64,000 bases of DNA from Microbulbifer variabilis (GCF_023716485.1 NZ_CP092418.1:4372501-4436500), one strand, 5' to 3'; counted from the first letter of the stretch, positions 9,042 to 18,868 are shown. Notes: generated by a model not told the origin, from the letters alone. Program-made: numbers and translations.

Positions 9042-9100
9042 AGGGCAACTCCCACTAATCCTGAAAAACAGTTTAATCGGGCAGCAGGACCAAGCCGGTT

Positions 9101-11944
9101 TTAACCGAGTAATTGCTGCCAGTTTGTTAGAACGGTCTTTCTTTCCGCTGTGAAACGGTCATCGCTCACTGTCCCTGGCAGTTGTTGTAGTGCCAGGCGA
9201 TGACCTTCAGATCGGTAGGCTTTGTAGGCGTCGATCAGATGCTCGACCTGTTTGGCCGGCATCAGGCCCGCGTCATTCAGACTTTCGAGAATGCGAATGT
9301 TATCGGTGTATCGCACGATCGAGGGCGCAGTTTGCGCCCAGGCCAGAGCAGCATATTGAACCAAAAATTCAATATCGACAATACCGCCCGGGCCGTGCTT
9401 GAGGTCGAAATTTTGATCATTGCTTTTATCCAGGTGAGAGCGCATTTTATCGCGCATTCCAACCACTTCCTCGCGCAATTTCCCCTCATTTCTGGGCTCG
9501 CAAAGCAATTTCAGGCGTAGAGCCTCAAAGTCCTTGCAGAGCTGTTCGCTACCCGCAACTGGGCGGGCGCGCACCAACGCTTGATGCTCCCAGGTCCAAG
9601 CACTCTCGCGCTGGTATTTTTCAAAGGCTTTCATTGAGGTGACCAACAGGCCCGAATTGCCCGAAGGGCGCAAACGAGTATCCACCTCATACAGCGGTCC
9701 GCTCAGGGTACGGGTTTGCAGGATATGAATCAGGCGCTGCGCCAGGCGGGTATAGAAGCGCAAATTGTCGATACTGGTTGCGCCGTCGGTAGCAAGCTGG
9801 GGGTCCGCATCGTGCACAAAAACAATATCCAAATCGGAGCCGTGGGATAATTCCAGCCCCCCAAGCTTACCGTAGGCGACAATGGCAAAGTGCATATCTT
9901 CAGCTGTGGCGCCGGCCGGCTGTCCATATTTATCCACCATTTGCGCCCAGGCTACGCTGAGTGACTGCTGCAATATGCCTTCCGCCAGCCAGGTGAGAGA
10001 GTCGCTTACCTTCATCAGCGGTAATGCCCCGCTGACCTCTTGAGCGGCAATACGCAGACTCTGGCTCTGCTTGAAATAGCGCAGTGTTTCCATCTGCAGC
10101 TCCAGATCTGCTGGATCGACACGCAACAGTTCGCGGCGAAGCTCATCGGCAATATCTTCAGCCGTGGCCGGTGCCAGCAGGCGGCGAGAATCCAGTAGTT
10201 CATCCAACAGGATGGGGTGACGCGCCAGCTGCTCGGCGATTCGTGGGCTGGCACTGCACAGTTGTACCAGCTGGCTGAGTACTGGGGGGTTCTCATTGAT
10301 AAGCACCAGGTAAGCGCTGCGGCGCAACACTGAGCGCACCAGGGGGAGTACCCGACCGAGCACCAACAATGGTCTTTCCTGCAAACTGGCTGCGGCCAGC
10401 AACAAGGGCATAAAGTGATCCAGGCGCTCACGCGAAGATGCTGGCAGTGCCACTACCATTGGAGAGTGATTGAGATCCCGCAGCAACTCCAGAGCCTCCG
10501 GCGCCGGACTGAAACCTGCATTCTCCAGGGTCTGCAGATTGATCTCTTCACTACTCTCATCGCCACAGCTACTCCACAATCCCTGCCACTCTTCCGCCAC
10601 ATGGGGCTCGGCAATCTCCTCCGGCGGTGCAATAACCGTGTCGAACTCTCGCTCCACCACATTGCGAACGGCAGCCAATTCCCTGGACAACTGATCCCAG
10701 TTGTCGCGACCTAGGGCGAATGCGAGCCGCTCGCGTTCTGCTGGGTCCTGCGGCAGCGCTTGGGTCTGCTGGTCTTTATAAGCCTGCAAGGCGTGCTCCA
10801 CCCGACGCAGCAGCAGGTAGCAGTTGCCCAACTCATCGGCGACACCAGGTTCCACATGGCCGTCAGCTTCCAGCAAAGGCAGGATTGTTAACAAATTGCG
10901 CTCTCGCAACGCCGGCACACGTCCACCGCGGATCAACTGGAAAGCCTGCACGATAAACTCCAGTTCGCGAATACCTCCGCGCCCCAGCTTGATATTGTCA
11001 ATCAACCCACGGGCGCGTACCTGTCGCTGAATCAGCGCTTTCATCTCGCGCAAGGCATCAATAGCACTGAAATCAATATAGCGACGGTAAGTGAATGGCC
11101 GCAACAGCTCCATCAACTCGGCGGCAACGCTTTGATCGCCGGCCACCGGACGCGCCTTGACCATGGCGTAACGCTCCCACTCGCGCCCCTGGGTCTGATA
11201 ATAATCTTCCAGAGCGGCAAAATGGCTCACCAATGGGCCGCTGTCACCATAGGGGCGCAAGCGCATATCCACACGAAACACGAAGCCCTCCGCCGTGATG
11301 GCATCCAGGGATTTAATCAGACGCTGACCCAAGCGCTGGAAAAACTTCTGGTTTTCCACACATTGATCGCCATCGGTATGACCGGGGTCGGGATAGGCGA
11401 AGATCAGATCGATATCCGAGGAGAGATTCAGCTCGCGCGCGCCCAGCTTACCCATACCCAGCACCACCAAAGACTGAGCCCTCCCGCTTTTATCCCGGGG
11501 CTCACCATAACGCTGTGCCAGCTGGCGGTGGTGCCACTGCAAAGCCGTGCTAATAGCGAGCTCTGCCAGCTCGCTGAGACGCAGGCAGGCCCTGGGAATA
11601 TCCCACTGGCCGGCAAAGTCTCGGAAAATAACCTCGGCGGTTGCTCGATTACGCAGCTGACGCAGAGCCAGATCTAAAGTTTCATCGCTATCAAAGCAAG
11701 GCAATTGCAGGCCCAGATCATCCTGTTGCAGTAGTTCCAAGAGGAAATCCGGTTGGCGGCAGCACTGTCGATAAAGGAATTCAGAACCGATAAAACTGCG
11801 TGCCAGTGCCAACCCAAGCGCTTTCTCTTGTAGCAACGCCTCTGCCTCAGCCGCCAATGCCGGGCCCGCCGCCTCGCGCCAGTCTTGCCACAGGCTCTGC
11901 AGTTGCGGGCGCAGGGGTTCGGGGCAGATGGCGCTATCAATCAT
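9101..11944 (-). CDS. glnE: Bifunctional glutamine synthetase adenylyltransferase/adenylyl-removing enzyme
   Basis: Controls glutamine synthetase by attaching AMP to GlnA or removing it, in response to PII protein and glutamine. At 947 residues it is full length. It contains two copies of the nucleotidyltransferase domain: the N-terminal deadenylylase half with GMGKLGARELNLSSDIDLIF (about residues 160-180) and the C-terminal adenylylase half with AYGKLGGLELSHGSDLDIVF (about 690-710). Each keeps the G-S-D-x-D metal-binding pair. Each domain is followed by a helical PII-uridylyltransferase-type linker (GRGGIRELEFIVQ and GPGGIVDIEFLVQ). It ends 60 bases before ilvE on the same strand. Confidence 0.97.
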   Translation of the reverse strand: MIDSAICPEPLRPQLQSLWQDWREAAGPALAAEAEALLQEKALGLALARSFIGSEFLYRQCCRQPDFLLELLQQDDLGLQLPCFDSDETLDLALRQLRNRATAEVIFRDFAGQWDIPRACLRLSELAELAISTALQWHHRQLAQRYGEPRDKSGRAQSLVVLGMGKLGARELNLSSDIDLIFAYPDPGHTDGDQCVENQKFFQRLGQRLIKSLDAITAEGFVFRVDMRLRPYGDSGPLVSHFAALEDYYQTQGREWERYAMVKARPVAGDQSVAAELMELLRPFTYRRYIDFSAIDALREMKALIQRQVRARGLIDNIKLGRGGIRELEFIVQAFQLIRGGRVPALRERNLLTILPLLEADGHVEPGVADELGNCYLLLRRVEHALQAYKDQQTQALPQDPAERERLAFALGRDNWDQLSRELAAVRNVVEREFDTVIAPPEEIAEPHVAEEWQGLWSSCGDESSEEINLQTLENAGFSPAPEALELLRDLNHSPMVVALPASSRERLDHFMPLLLAAASLQERPLLVLGRVLPLVRSVLRRSAYLVLINENPPVLSQLVQLCSASPRIAEQLARHPILLDELLDSRRLLAPATAEDIADELRRELLRVDPADLELQMETLRYFKQSQSLRIAAQEVSGALPLMKVSDSLTWLAEGILQQSLSVAWAQMVDKYGQPAGATAEDMHFAIVAYGKLGGLELSHGSDLDIVFVHDADPQLATDGATSIDNLRFYTRLAQRLIHILQTRTLSGPLYEVDTRLRPSGNSGLLVTSMKAFEKYQRESAWTWEHQALVRARPVAGSEQLCKDFEALRLKLLCEPRNEGKLREEVVGMRDKMRSHLDKSNDQNFDLKHGPGGIVDIEFLVQYAALAWAQTAPSIVRYTDNIRILESLNDAGLMPAKQVEHLIDAYKAYRSEGHRLALQQLPGTVSDDRFTAERKTVLTNWQQLLG

Positions 11945-12042
11945 GGGAAATCGATCCTTATTTCCAAATGTGGAATTCTGCAGGGGCAGCTCTCCCGCCC
12001 CACAATTTTTAAACTCAAACTACTTGGGGAATTTGGGCCCAA

Positions 12043-13824
12043 TTAAAAAGCGATATCCGGCGGCGGTGCCACACGCAATACTTCCGCCACCGTAGTCAGG
12101 CCAGTAGCCACCTTCTTGGCCCCCGACAGACGCAGACTGTTCATACCCTCGCGCATAGCCTGGCGACGCAGCTGTTGTAGGTCGCAATCGGGGGTGACGA
12201 TGGTCTGCACCGCTTCGCTAAACGGTAGGATTTCATAGATCCCCTGGCGGCCCTTGTAGCCAGTGTTACGACATTCCAGGCAGCCCTCGGGGGCATACAC
12301 TTTTTCGGGTAGAGGCGCTTTCCAGGGACGAACCAGAGAATGCCAGTCTGCCTCATTGATGGTGTCTTCACGTTTGCACGAAGGACAGAGAGTCCGCACC
12401 AGGCGCTGGGCCATAACACCGAGGATGGTGGACTTAAGCAGGTAGTGAGGCAATCCCAAATCTAACAGACGAGTAACCGCCGTGGGAGCATCGTTGGTGT
12501 GTAGAGTGGAGATCACCAAATGGCCGGTGAGCGCTGCCTGTACCGCCATCTGCGCGGTTTCCAGATCGCGAATCTCCCCCACCATGATGATATCCGGGTC
12601 CTGGCGCATCAGGGTACGGATGCCCGCGGCAAAATCGAAGCCGATAGAATGGTGGACCTGAGTCTGATTAAAACTCTCCTCCACCATCTCGATAGGATCT
12701 TCCACGGTAGAGACATTCACTGCACTGGTGGCGAGCTGCTTGAGGCCGGTATATAGGGTAGTGGTCTTACCCGAGCCGGTAGGGCCCGTAACCAGCACAA
12801 TGCCGTTGGGCCGCGCCAGCATCGTCTGCCAGCGGGCCAAATCGGTGCCGGAGAGCCCCAGGTCACTGTAAGAGCGCGCCAGTACCTCGGGATCGAAAAT
12901 ACGCATCACCAGCTTCTCGCCAAAGGCGGTGGGCAGAGTGGAGAGGCGAAGCTCCACCTCGCTGCCATCGGGCCGTTTGGTTTTTATGCGGCCGTCCTGA
13001 GGTTTGCGCTTCTCCGCCACATTCATTCGTCCAAGGATTTTTAGACGACTGGTTACCGCCGCATTGACCTGATCGGGCAGTTCATGGATCGGATGAAGTA
13101 CCCCATCGATACGAAAACGAATACGCCCCACCTGACGCCGCGGCTCGATGTGAATATCACTGGCGCGCTGATCGAAAGCGTGCTGTAACAACCAGTCGAC
13201 GATATTAACGATATGCTGGTCATTGGCCTCCGGGTCTTTAAGGCTGCCCAACTCCAGCAGCTGCTCAAAATTATTCGCTGCAGAGGTACCCTGCAGCCCA
13301 CTGGCGCCGGAAATGGAATTCGCCAGGGAGTAAAACTCCACACAGTAACGCTTGATATCTGCAGGATCTGCCACCACCCGCCGCACCCGACGCCCACTAG
13401 TATGTTCCAGCTGCTCCTCCCAGCCGTGGGTGAAGGGTTGGGCCGTGGCAACGGTTAACTCTTCTGCACCAGCCTCGACACACAAAATCTGGTGACGCTT
13501 GGCGAACTGGAAACTCATTACCTCGGTTACCGCGCTCACATTCACTTTGAGCGGGTCGATATGATAGAGGGGGTGGTCCGCACACTCCGCCAGCCAGGCA
13601 CTGAGTAGCTCGTCGCCCAGTAAAGTGCCTGGGCTCTTCTGGCTGGCCAGATCGCAACTGGCGATATAGCTGAGCGGATGCATCTGTGCCTGCTCCGCAG
13701 TGCGCGGAGTACCCACAATACGGTTCGCATCCAGCCTGCTCACGTAGCCCTGGGCAACGAGGTCCTCCAGTAATCCACGTAAATCCAGCAACCTGTCCGC
13801 CGCTCTACTCTCTGTCATCGGCAT
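12043..13824 (-). CDS. GspE/PilB-family secretion or pilus assembly ATPase (orphan)
   Basis: A 593-residue hexameric-type ATPase of the type II secretion/type IV pilus family, which powers pilin or pseudopilin assembly at the inner membrane. It has an N-terminal MshEN-like region (about residues 15-160), then the N2 domain with ASDIHIEPR and GRIRFRIDG, Walker A GPTGSGKTTT (about 350), the Asp box DPDIIMVGEIRDLETA, the Walker B/His box ALTGHLVISTLHTNDA, and a zinc-binding tetracysteine pair CPSC...CLEC (about residues 495-540). No other secretion or pilus gene lies nearby, so its partners must be elsewhere. It could be GspE-like, MshE-like or PilB-like. Start: ATG 13824, with a second ATG two codons later. 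Confidence 0.9.
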   Translation of the reverse strand: MPMTESRAADRLLDLRGLLEDLVAQGYVSRLDANRIVGTPRTAEQAQMHPLSYIASCDLASQKSPGTLLGDELLSAWLAECADHPLYHIDPLKVNVSAVTEVMSFQFAKRHQILCVEAGAEELTVATAQPFTHGWEEQLEHTSGRRVRRVVADPADIKRYCVEFYSLANSISGASGLQGTSAANNFEQLLELGSLKDPEANDQHIVNIVDWLLQHAFDQRASDIHIEPRRQVGRIRFRIDGVLHPIHELPDQVNAAVTSRLKILGRMNVAEKRKPQDGRIKTKRPDGSEVELRLSTLPTAFGEKLVMRIFDPEVLARSYSDLGLSGTDLARWQTMLARPNGIVLVTGPTGSGKTTTLYTGLKQLATSAVNVSTVEDPIEMVEESFNQTQVHHSIGFDFAAGIRTLMRQDPDIIMVGEIRDLETAQMAVQAALTGHLVISTLHTNDAPTAVTRLLDLGLPHYLLKSTILGVMAQRLVRTLCPSCKREDTINEADWHSLVRPWKAPLPEKVYAPEGCLECRNTGYKGRQGIYEILPFSEAVQTIVTPDCDLQQLRRQAMREGMNSLRLSGAKKVATGLTTVAEVLRVAPPPDIAF

Positions 13825-13962
13825 GCCCCCTTATTCTCATATGACGACGCATTGTAGCCCTATCAATCAAAGCCGACAGTGCATCGTTAACGCACTAATA
13901 CCGAAGTGGCTCCGATTGGGGTACCATGCCGCCGTTTCGCACCCTGAGCAATGGAGCTAACC

Positions 13963-14640
13963 ATGGCCCTGTCGAATATTGCCAATTTGTTTGGCCGCTC
14001 ACCGATCAAGCCGATCGAGAAGCATATGGCTACGGCCCACGAGGCTTCAGCCGACCTGATCCCCTTCTTCGACGCCCTCATCAAAGGCGACCTGAAAGAA
14101 GCGGAGCAGATTCAATTGCGTATCTCTGCAGCAGAGAATCGCGCCGATGACATCAAGAGAGACCTGCGTCTGCACCTGCCAGACAGCCTGTTTATGCCTG
14201 TCTCCCGCTCCGACCTGCTAGAGCTGCTGCACGCCCAAGACGAAGTGGCCAACACAGCGCAGGATATTGCCGGGCTGGCGGTCGGTAGAAAAATGCAGAT
14301 CCCTGAGAGTCTGCAGTCTCTGATGACCACTTTTGTAGAGAGCGCCGTGGCCACTTCCGCCCAGGCCCTGCGCGCGATCAATGAACTGGATGAGTTGCTG
14401 GAGAGCGGCTTTGCCGGGCGCGAGGTGACCATCGCCAAGCGTATGACCGAAGAGCTGGATGAACTGGAGCGTAAGTCGGATAAATTGGAAGTCGAAATTC
14501 GCGCCTCGCTGTTCACTATTGAAAAAGACCTACCACCGGTGGATGTGATGTTCCTCTACCGGGTAATTGAATGGATCGGCGAACTGGCCGATCGCGCCCA
14601 CAGCGTGGGTAACCGTTTGCAGTTGTTGTTGGCACGTTAG
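13963..14640 (+). CDS. DUF47 (TIGR00153) PhoU-like phosphate transport regulator
   Basis: A helical PhoU-fold protein of 225 residues, almost always encoded directly upstream of a Pit transporter, whose activity it is thought to modulate. The N-terminal IANLFGRSPIKPIEKHM matches the family start, followed by long amphipathic helices (DLIPFFDALIKGDLKEAEQIQ; ELDELLESGFAGREV). It ends with DVMFLYRVIEWIGELADRAHSVGNRLQLLLAR, the conserved E-x-x-D-x-A metal-binding helix of PhoU proteins. I chose the ATG at 13963 over 13951 because a GGAG lies 6 bases before it and the extra residues are not conserved. The Pit gene starts 10 bases after its stop. Confidence 0.9.
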   Translation: MALSNIANLFGRSPIKPIEKHMATAHEASADLIPFFDALIKGDLKEAEQIQLRISAAENRADDIKRDLRLHLPDSLFMPVSRSDLLELLHAQDEVANTAQDIAGLAVGRKMQIPESLQSLMTTFVESAVATSAQALRAINELDELLESGFAGREVTIAKRMTEELDELERKSDKLEVEIRASLFTIEKDLPPVDVMFLYRVIEWIGELADRAHSVGNRLQLLLAR

Positions 14641-14650
14641 GGGGTTCAAC

Positions 14651-15925
14651 GTGGAAATTCTTAGTCAATATGGCCATATTCTGTTGATATTGGCCTGTGT
14701 CGCGGGCTTTTTTATGGCCTGGGGTGTTGGTGCCAACGATGTCGCCAACGCCATGGGCACTTCAGTCGGCTCGCGAGCACTGACTATCAAACAGGCGATT
14801 GTCATCGCCATGATTTTCGAGTTTGCGGGCGCCTATTTAGCCGGTGGTGAGGTAACCGCCACAATCCGCAAAGGCATTATCGATTCTGAAATCTTTGCCT
14901 CGCAGCCCGAACTGCTCGTCTACGGCATGTTGTCCGCCCTGCTCGCCGCCGGCACCTGGCTACTGGTGGCCAGTATCCTAGGCTGGCCGGTATCCACCAC
15001 CCACTCCATTGTCGGCGCTATTGTCGGTTTTTCCGCAGTGGGTATCTCCCCCGATGCGGTGGCTTGGGGCAAGGTGGGTAGCATTGTAGCGAGCTGGGTA
15101 GTCTCCCCTCTGCTGGCAGGTACTATTTCCTTCCTGCTGTTCCGCAGCGTGCAACGCCTGATCCTCGATACCGAGGATCCATTTGCCAACGCCAAGCGCT
15201 ACATTCCTTTTTATATGTTCGCCGTGGGCTGGATGATCGCTATGGTGACCCTGACCAAGGGTCTGAAGCACGTTCTCAAAGACGCAGATATCAAGCTCAG
15301 TTTCCTGCAGGACGCCGGTATTGCCGCGATTGTAGGTCTGTTGGTCGCAGGCGTTGGCGTCACCATGCTCAAGCGTATCAAGCGTGACACCTCCATCGAA
15401 GCAGAAAACCGCTTTGCCAATGTGGAGCGTGTCTTCGCTATCCTGATGATTTTCACCGCCTGTGCCATGGCCTTCGCCCATGGTTCTAACGACGTGGCGA
15501 ATGCCGTTGGTCCACTGGCGGCGGTAGTCAACACCATCCAAGTGGGTGCGGTAACCGCCAAGGCAACCATGCCTTCATGGATTCTGTTGCTTGGGGGCCT
15601 GGGTATTGTGGTGGGCCTCGCCACCTATGGCTTTAAAGTAATGGCGACTATTGGTCGTAAAATTACTGAGCTAACGCCCAGCCGCGGCTTTGCTGCAGAA
15701 CTCGGCGCCGCTGCTACCGTGGTTATGGCCTCCGGCACCGGCCTGCCCATCTCCACCACCCATACCCTGGTGGGCGCGGTACTGGGTGTTGGCCTGGCCC
15801 GTGGCATCGGTGCGCTGAACCTGCGTATGATTACCACCATCGCCGCTTCCTGGGTAGTTACCCTGCCCGCTGGCGCTGGAATTGCAATCCTGTTCTTCTA
15901 CTTCTTCAAGGGATTGTTTGGCTAA
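14651..15925 (+). CDS. pit: Low-affinity inorganic phosphate transporter (PiT family)
   Basis: A phosphate:cation symporter of 424 residues in the inner membrane with about 10-11 membrane helices. It shows the two inverted PiT repeats, each with a signature GANDVANAMGTSVGSRALT (about residues 26-44) and GSNDVANAVGPLAAV (about 277-291). It also has two P-loop-like STTHSIVGA/STTHTLVGA motifs where phosphate and metal are bound. Start: GTG 14651 preceded by AGGGGG. It is coupled with the DUF47 gene upstream and followed at 15948 by a strong intrinsic terminator. Confidence 0.93.
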   Translation: MEILSQYGHILLILACVAGFFMAWGVGANDVANAMGTSVGSRALTIKQAIVIAMIFEFAGAYLAGGEVTATIRKGIIDSEIFASQPELLVYGMLSALLAAGTWLLVASILGWPVSTTHSIVGAIVGFSAVGISPDAVAWGKVGSIVASWVVSPLLAGTISFLLFRSVQRLILDTEDPFANAKRYIPFYMFAVGWMIAMVTLTKGLKHVLKDADIKLSFLQDAGIAAIVGLLVAGVGVTMLKRIKRDTSIEAENRFANVERVFAILMIFTACAMAFAHGSNDVANAVGPLAAVVNTIQVGAVTAKATMPSWILLLGGLGIVVGLATYGFKVMATIGRKITELTPSRGFAAELGAAATVVMASGTGLPISTTHTLVGAVLGVGLARGIGALNLRMITTIAASWVVTLPAGAGIAILFFYFFKGLFG

Positions 15926-15947
15926 TTGCGGCTGTGCAATATCCATC

Positions 15948-15980
15948 AAAAAAGGGAAGCTCAGCTTCCCTTTTTTATTT
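15948..15980 (+). terminator. Intrinsic terminator after pit
   Basis: A stem of AAAAAAGGGAAGC and its reverse complement with a 3-base loop, followed by a T run (15971-15980), sits 23 bases after the pit stop codon. The A-run on the other arm would also serve the opposite strand. Confidence 0.85.
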
Positions 15981-16121
15981 CAAGCGAACCGCTCTTGTCC
16001 TGCTGCCTAGCCAGAGCCCTCCTCATCACCCTCTCAAAAACTGAACTAAGCTGTCCCAGATCTACCCGAAACCGTCCCGCCTGCCGAGTAGCGATCACCG
16101 GCTGAGAATGAATATCGCCAC

Positions 16122-17813
16122 ATGACGACACGTGACACTACACATTGGACTGTTGGCACCTACCTGGCACAGCGCTTGAAGGATGTGGGTATCCGCCACT
16201 ATTTTGCCCTGCCTGGCGATTACAATCTGGTATTGCTCGACCAGCTACTGCTGGAGCCAGACCTGAAGATGATCAGTTGCTGCAATGAGCTGAATGCAGG
16301 TTATGCCGCTGACGGCTACGCTCGGGCAACCCAGGGACCCGCCGCAGCCGTGGTCACATTTTCTGTTGGCGGGCTCAGCATGATCAACGCAGTCGCAGGG
16401 GCCTATGCCGAGGATCTCCCTCTGATTGCCATTTCCGGGGGCCCAAATACCAATTCGGAAGCCGAGTGGGAGTACCTGCACCACACTCTGGGCGAAGTGA
16501 ACTACAGCTACCAGCGCGAGATGTACTCTTACGTCACCGCCGAGACCGTAATCATCCACCACCCCAAACTGGCACCGGCCGCTATAGATCGCGCACTGGA
16601 TACCGCCATGTTGCGGCGCAAACCAGTATATATAGAGGTCGCCGCCAATGCCCCAACCTCGGCGCCAATTCCGCGCGGCTTTGCCCGACGCCCTACCAGC
16701 GATCCCGACTCCCTCGCCGCCGCTGTGAAGCATATCGTCGATTTCTTAAATGGTGCCGAGCGCCCAGTTTTAATTGCTGGCAGCAGGGTGCGTGCAGCCA
16801 GTGCGCAAAAAGCCCTGTGCGATCTGGCCCATAGCTGTAAATATGGTCTCGCCTCTATGCCCGATGCCAAGGGTCTACTTCCCGAGACCCTTGAGAGCTT
16901 TATGGGTATCTATTGGGGCCCTGTGAGCACCCCTGGATGCAGTGAGATTGTGGATACAGCAGATGCTCTATTATTTGCCGGTCCCCTGTTTACCGATTAC
17001 ACAACAACCGGCCATCAGCTGTGCTTTCAGGGTGATAAAGCCATCCTGGTGCAACCTACTTCTGTTCAACTGGGGGACACCTGCTACAGCAATGTGCATA
17101 TGAGGGATCTGCTAAATGCCCTTGTAGGACAACTAAGTGCAAACGATGGGGCCTTGAAGGCCTACCATAGGGTGAGCAGCCCTAAACATATCCCCAAACC
17201 CGGTAAACCCGACACACCACTCACCAGTAGACAACTGTTCGCACGAATACAGAAGCTGCTCGATCGCAAAAGTACCTTGCTGGTGGAGACTGGGGACTCC
17301 TGGTTTAACGGTATGGAGCTTTCATTGCCCGAGGGAGCACAGTTTGAGATTCAGATGCAATATGGAAGCATCGGCTGGTCTGTGGGAGCCAGCCTCGGCT
17401 ACGCCCTTGGGATGAGCAAAGGGCGCCTGATCTCCTGCATTGGCGACGGCTCCTTCCAGCTCACTGCCCAGGAAATATCCACCATGATTCGCTACGGGGT
17501 TAGCCCAATTATTTTCCTGATCAACAATGGTGGTTATACCATTGAGGTGGAGATCCACGATGGCCCCTATAACACGATTAAGAATTGGGATTACGCCAAG
17601 CTGATCGAGACTTTTAGTGCAGGGGAAGGCAACGCCTGGGGGTGTAGGGTCACCACCCAGGGCGAGCTGGATCAGGCAATCACTGAGGCCAAGAAGCGTA
17701 GTGGCCTGTGCCTGATCGAAGTGCTGATCGACCGCAACGACTGCAATGTAAACCTACTGCGTTGGGGCAACCAAGTTGCCCGCAATAACAGCCGGGCGCA
17801 TCGTAGTATATGA
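16122..17813 (+). CDS. pdc: Pyruvate decarboxylase (thiamine diphosphate dependent)
   Basis: Non-oxidative decarboxylation of pyruvate to acetaldehyde and CO2. The 563 residues align along the length of the Zymomonas enzyme (568). The catalytic set is present: Asp33 (GDYN, Zymomonas Asp27), Glu56 (CCNELN, Glu50), the His120-His121 pair (LHH, His113/114), the ThDP motif with Asp442 (IGDGS..NNG), and Glu475 in YTIEVEIHDGPYNTIKNWDY, which matches Glu473. Indolepyruvate decarboxylases lack this last block. The enzyme is rare in bacteria. No alcohol or aldehyde dehydrogenase is adjacent. A weak start region (no clear SD; a five-codon ORF just upstream) and its own terminator suggest a monocistronic unit. 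A broader-substrate 2-keto acid decarboxylase remains possible. Confidence 0.9.
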   Translation: MTTRDTTHWTVGTYLAQRLKDVGIRHYFALPGDYNLVLLDQLLLEPDLKMISCCNELNAGYAADGYARATQGPAAAVVTFSVGGLSMINAVAGAYAEDLPLIAISGGPNTNSEAEWEYLHHTLGEVNYSYQREMYSYVTAETVIIHHPKLAPAAIDRALDTAMLRRKPVYIEVAANAPTSAPIPRGFARRPTSDPDSLAAAVKHIVDFLNGAERPVLIAGSRVRAASAQKALCDLAHSCKYGLASMPDAKGLLPETLESFMGIYWGPVSTPGCSEIVDTADALLFAGPLFTDYTTTGHQLCFQGDKAILVQPTSVQLGDTCYSNVHMRDLLNALVGQLSANDGALKAYHRVSSPKHIPKPGKPDTPLTSRQLFARIQKLLDRKSTLLVETGDSWFNGMELSLPEGAQFEIQMQYGSIGWSVGASLGYALGMSKGRLISCIGDGSFQLTAQEISTMIRYGVSPIIFLINNGGYTIEVEIHDGPYNTIKNWDYAKLIETFSAGEGNAWGCRVTTQGELDQAITEAKKRSGLCLIEVLIDRNDCNVNLLRWGNQVARNNSRAHRSI

Positions 17814-17828
17814 CAGCACTCCAAACGG

Positions 17829-17857
17829 TGAGGGCAATGTTTTTGCCCCTCATTTTC
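17829..17857 (+). terminator. Terminator after pdc
   Basis: A 9-bp stem (one bulged C) with loop TGTTT lies 15 bases after the pdc stop and is followed by ATTTTC. Confidence 0.5.
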
Positions 17858-17989
17858 GATTGAGCAAGCTTCATTGAACGCTACTCATCGCAGTAAGTGG
17901 CAACCACTTCCATTTATTCTTCGCCCGCGCAATACTCACCAGCCACTAGCTATTTGCCGCATATCATCCGTTCCCGAGAAAGCATTCCC

Positions 17990-18868
17990 ATGCCTTTATT
18001 GATCCTTGTCACCCTGCTCTGGGCCTTTTCTTTCAGCCTGATCGGAGTTTACCTCGCCGGTCAGGTCGACAGTTATTTCTCGGCGATGACTCGGGTTTTA
18101 TTGGCCGCTCTGGTATTTCTGCCCCTGTTACAGTGGCGACGCTCTAGTGCTCGCGACGCCATTGTTCTAATGGCCATTGGTGCCGTACAGCTGGGGGCCA
18201 TGTACCTTTTTTACTATCAGTCATTCCTGCTGCTGAGTGTGCCTGAGGTACTGCTGTTTACCATATTTACCCCTCTATACATTGCACTGCTTTATGATCT
18301 GATTGAGCGACGCCTATCAGTGTGGAATTTGGCCATCGCACTCCTGGCAGTCTGCGGGGCGGCCATTATCCGCTGGGACTCCCCCAGTGGCGATTACTGG
18401 TTAGGCTTTGCCGTGGTTCAGGGGGCCAACCTGTGTTTTGCCGTCGGCCAGGTTGCTTACAAGCAATTTATGCAGCGGGATCAATCTCTCCCGCCCAGGC
18501 AGACATTTGGCTGGTTTTTTCTAGGTGCAGCAGTCATTACGGTATGCGCATGGGCTTTTTTGGGCGAGCCCAGGTATCCACAAACCCTAACCCAATGGGG
18601 AGTATTGTTTTGGCTCGGCCTTGTGGCCTCCGGCCTCGGTTATTTCCTCTGGAATAAGGGCGCCACCCTAGTCTCCGCGGCGACTCTCGCGGCTATGAAC
18701 AATGCCCTGGTACCCGCCGGCCTACTGGTAAACCTGTTAATCTGGAACCGCGATGCGGATATTCCCAGACTCGCTCTGGGTGGATGCGCAATCGCACTGG
18801 CGGTTATCCTCAACGAGCGACGCAACAAAATAGGGGAAAATTCCCATGGCGCCTATCGCAGTACCTGA
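17990..18868 (+). CDS. EamA/DMT-family transporter
   Basis: A ten-helix drug/metabolite transporter of 292 residues, likely a small-metabolite or amino-acid exporter in the inner membrane. Two EamA repeats can be seen: LVTLLWAFSFSLIGVYLAG as the first helix, and WNLAIALLAVCGAAIIRWD and VQGANLCFAVGQVAYKQFM marking the repeat junction, with LGYFLWNKGATLVSAATLAAMNNALVP near the end, the usual EamA signature. The ATG at 17990 places the first helix at the very start; the upstream TTG start would add 31 residues. Its end overlaps argE by 23 bases, so it may be co-expressed with arginine synthesis, but the substrate is not deducible. Confidence 0.85.
   Translation: MPLLILVTLLWAFSFSLIGVYLAGQVDSYFSAMTRVLLAALVFLPLLQWRRSSARDAIVLMAIGAVQLGAMYLFYYQSFLLLSVPEVLLFTIFTPLYIALLYDLIERRLSVWNLAIALLAVCGAAIIRWDSPSGDYWLGFAVVQGANLCFAVGQVAYKQFMQRDQSLPPRQTFGWFFLGAAVITVCAWAFLGEPRYPQTLTQWGVLFWLGLVASGLGYFLWNKGATLVSAATLAAMNNALVPAGLLVNLLIWNRDADIPRLALGGCAIALAVILNERRNKIGENSHGAYRST

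Noticed and set aside
11132..11677. A 181-residue plus-strand ORF opposite glnE
   Set aside because: Shadow of glnE; no domain or ribosome site.
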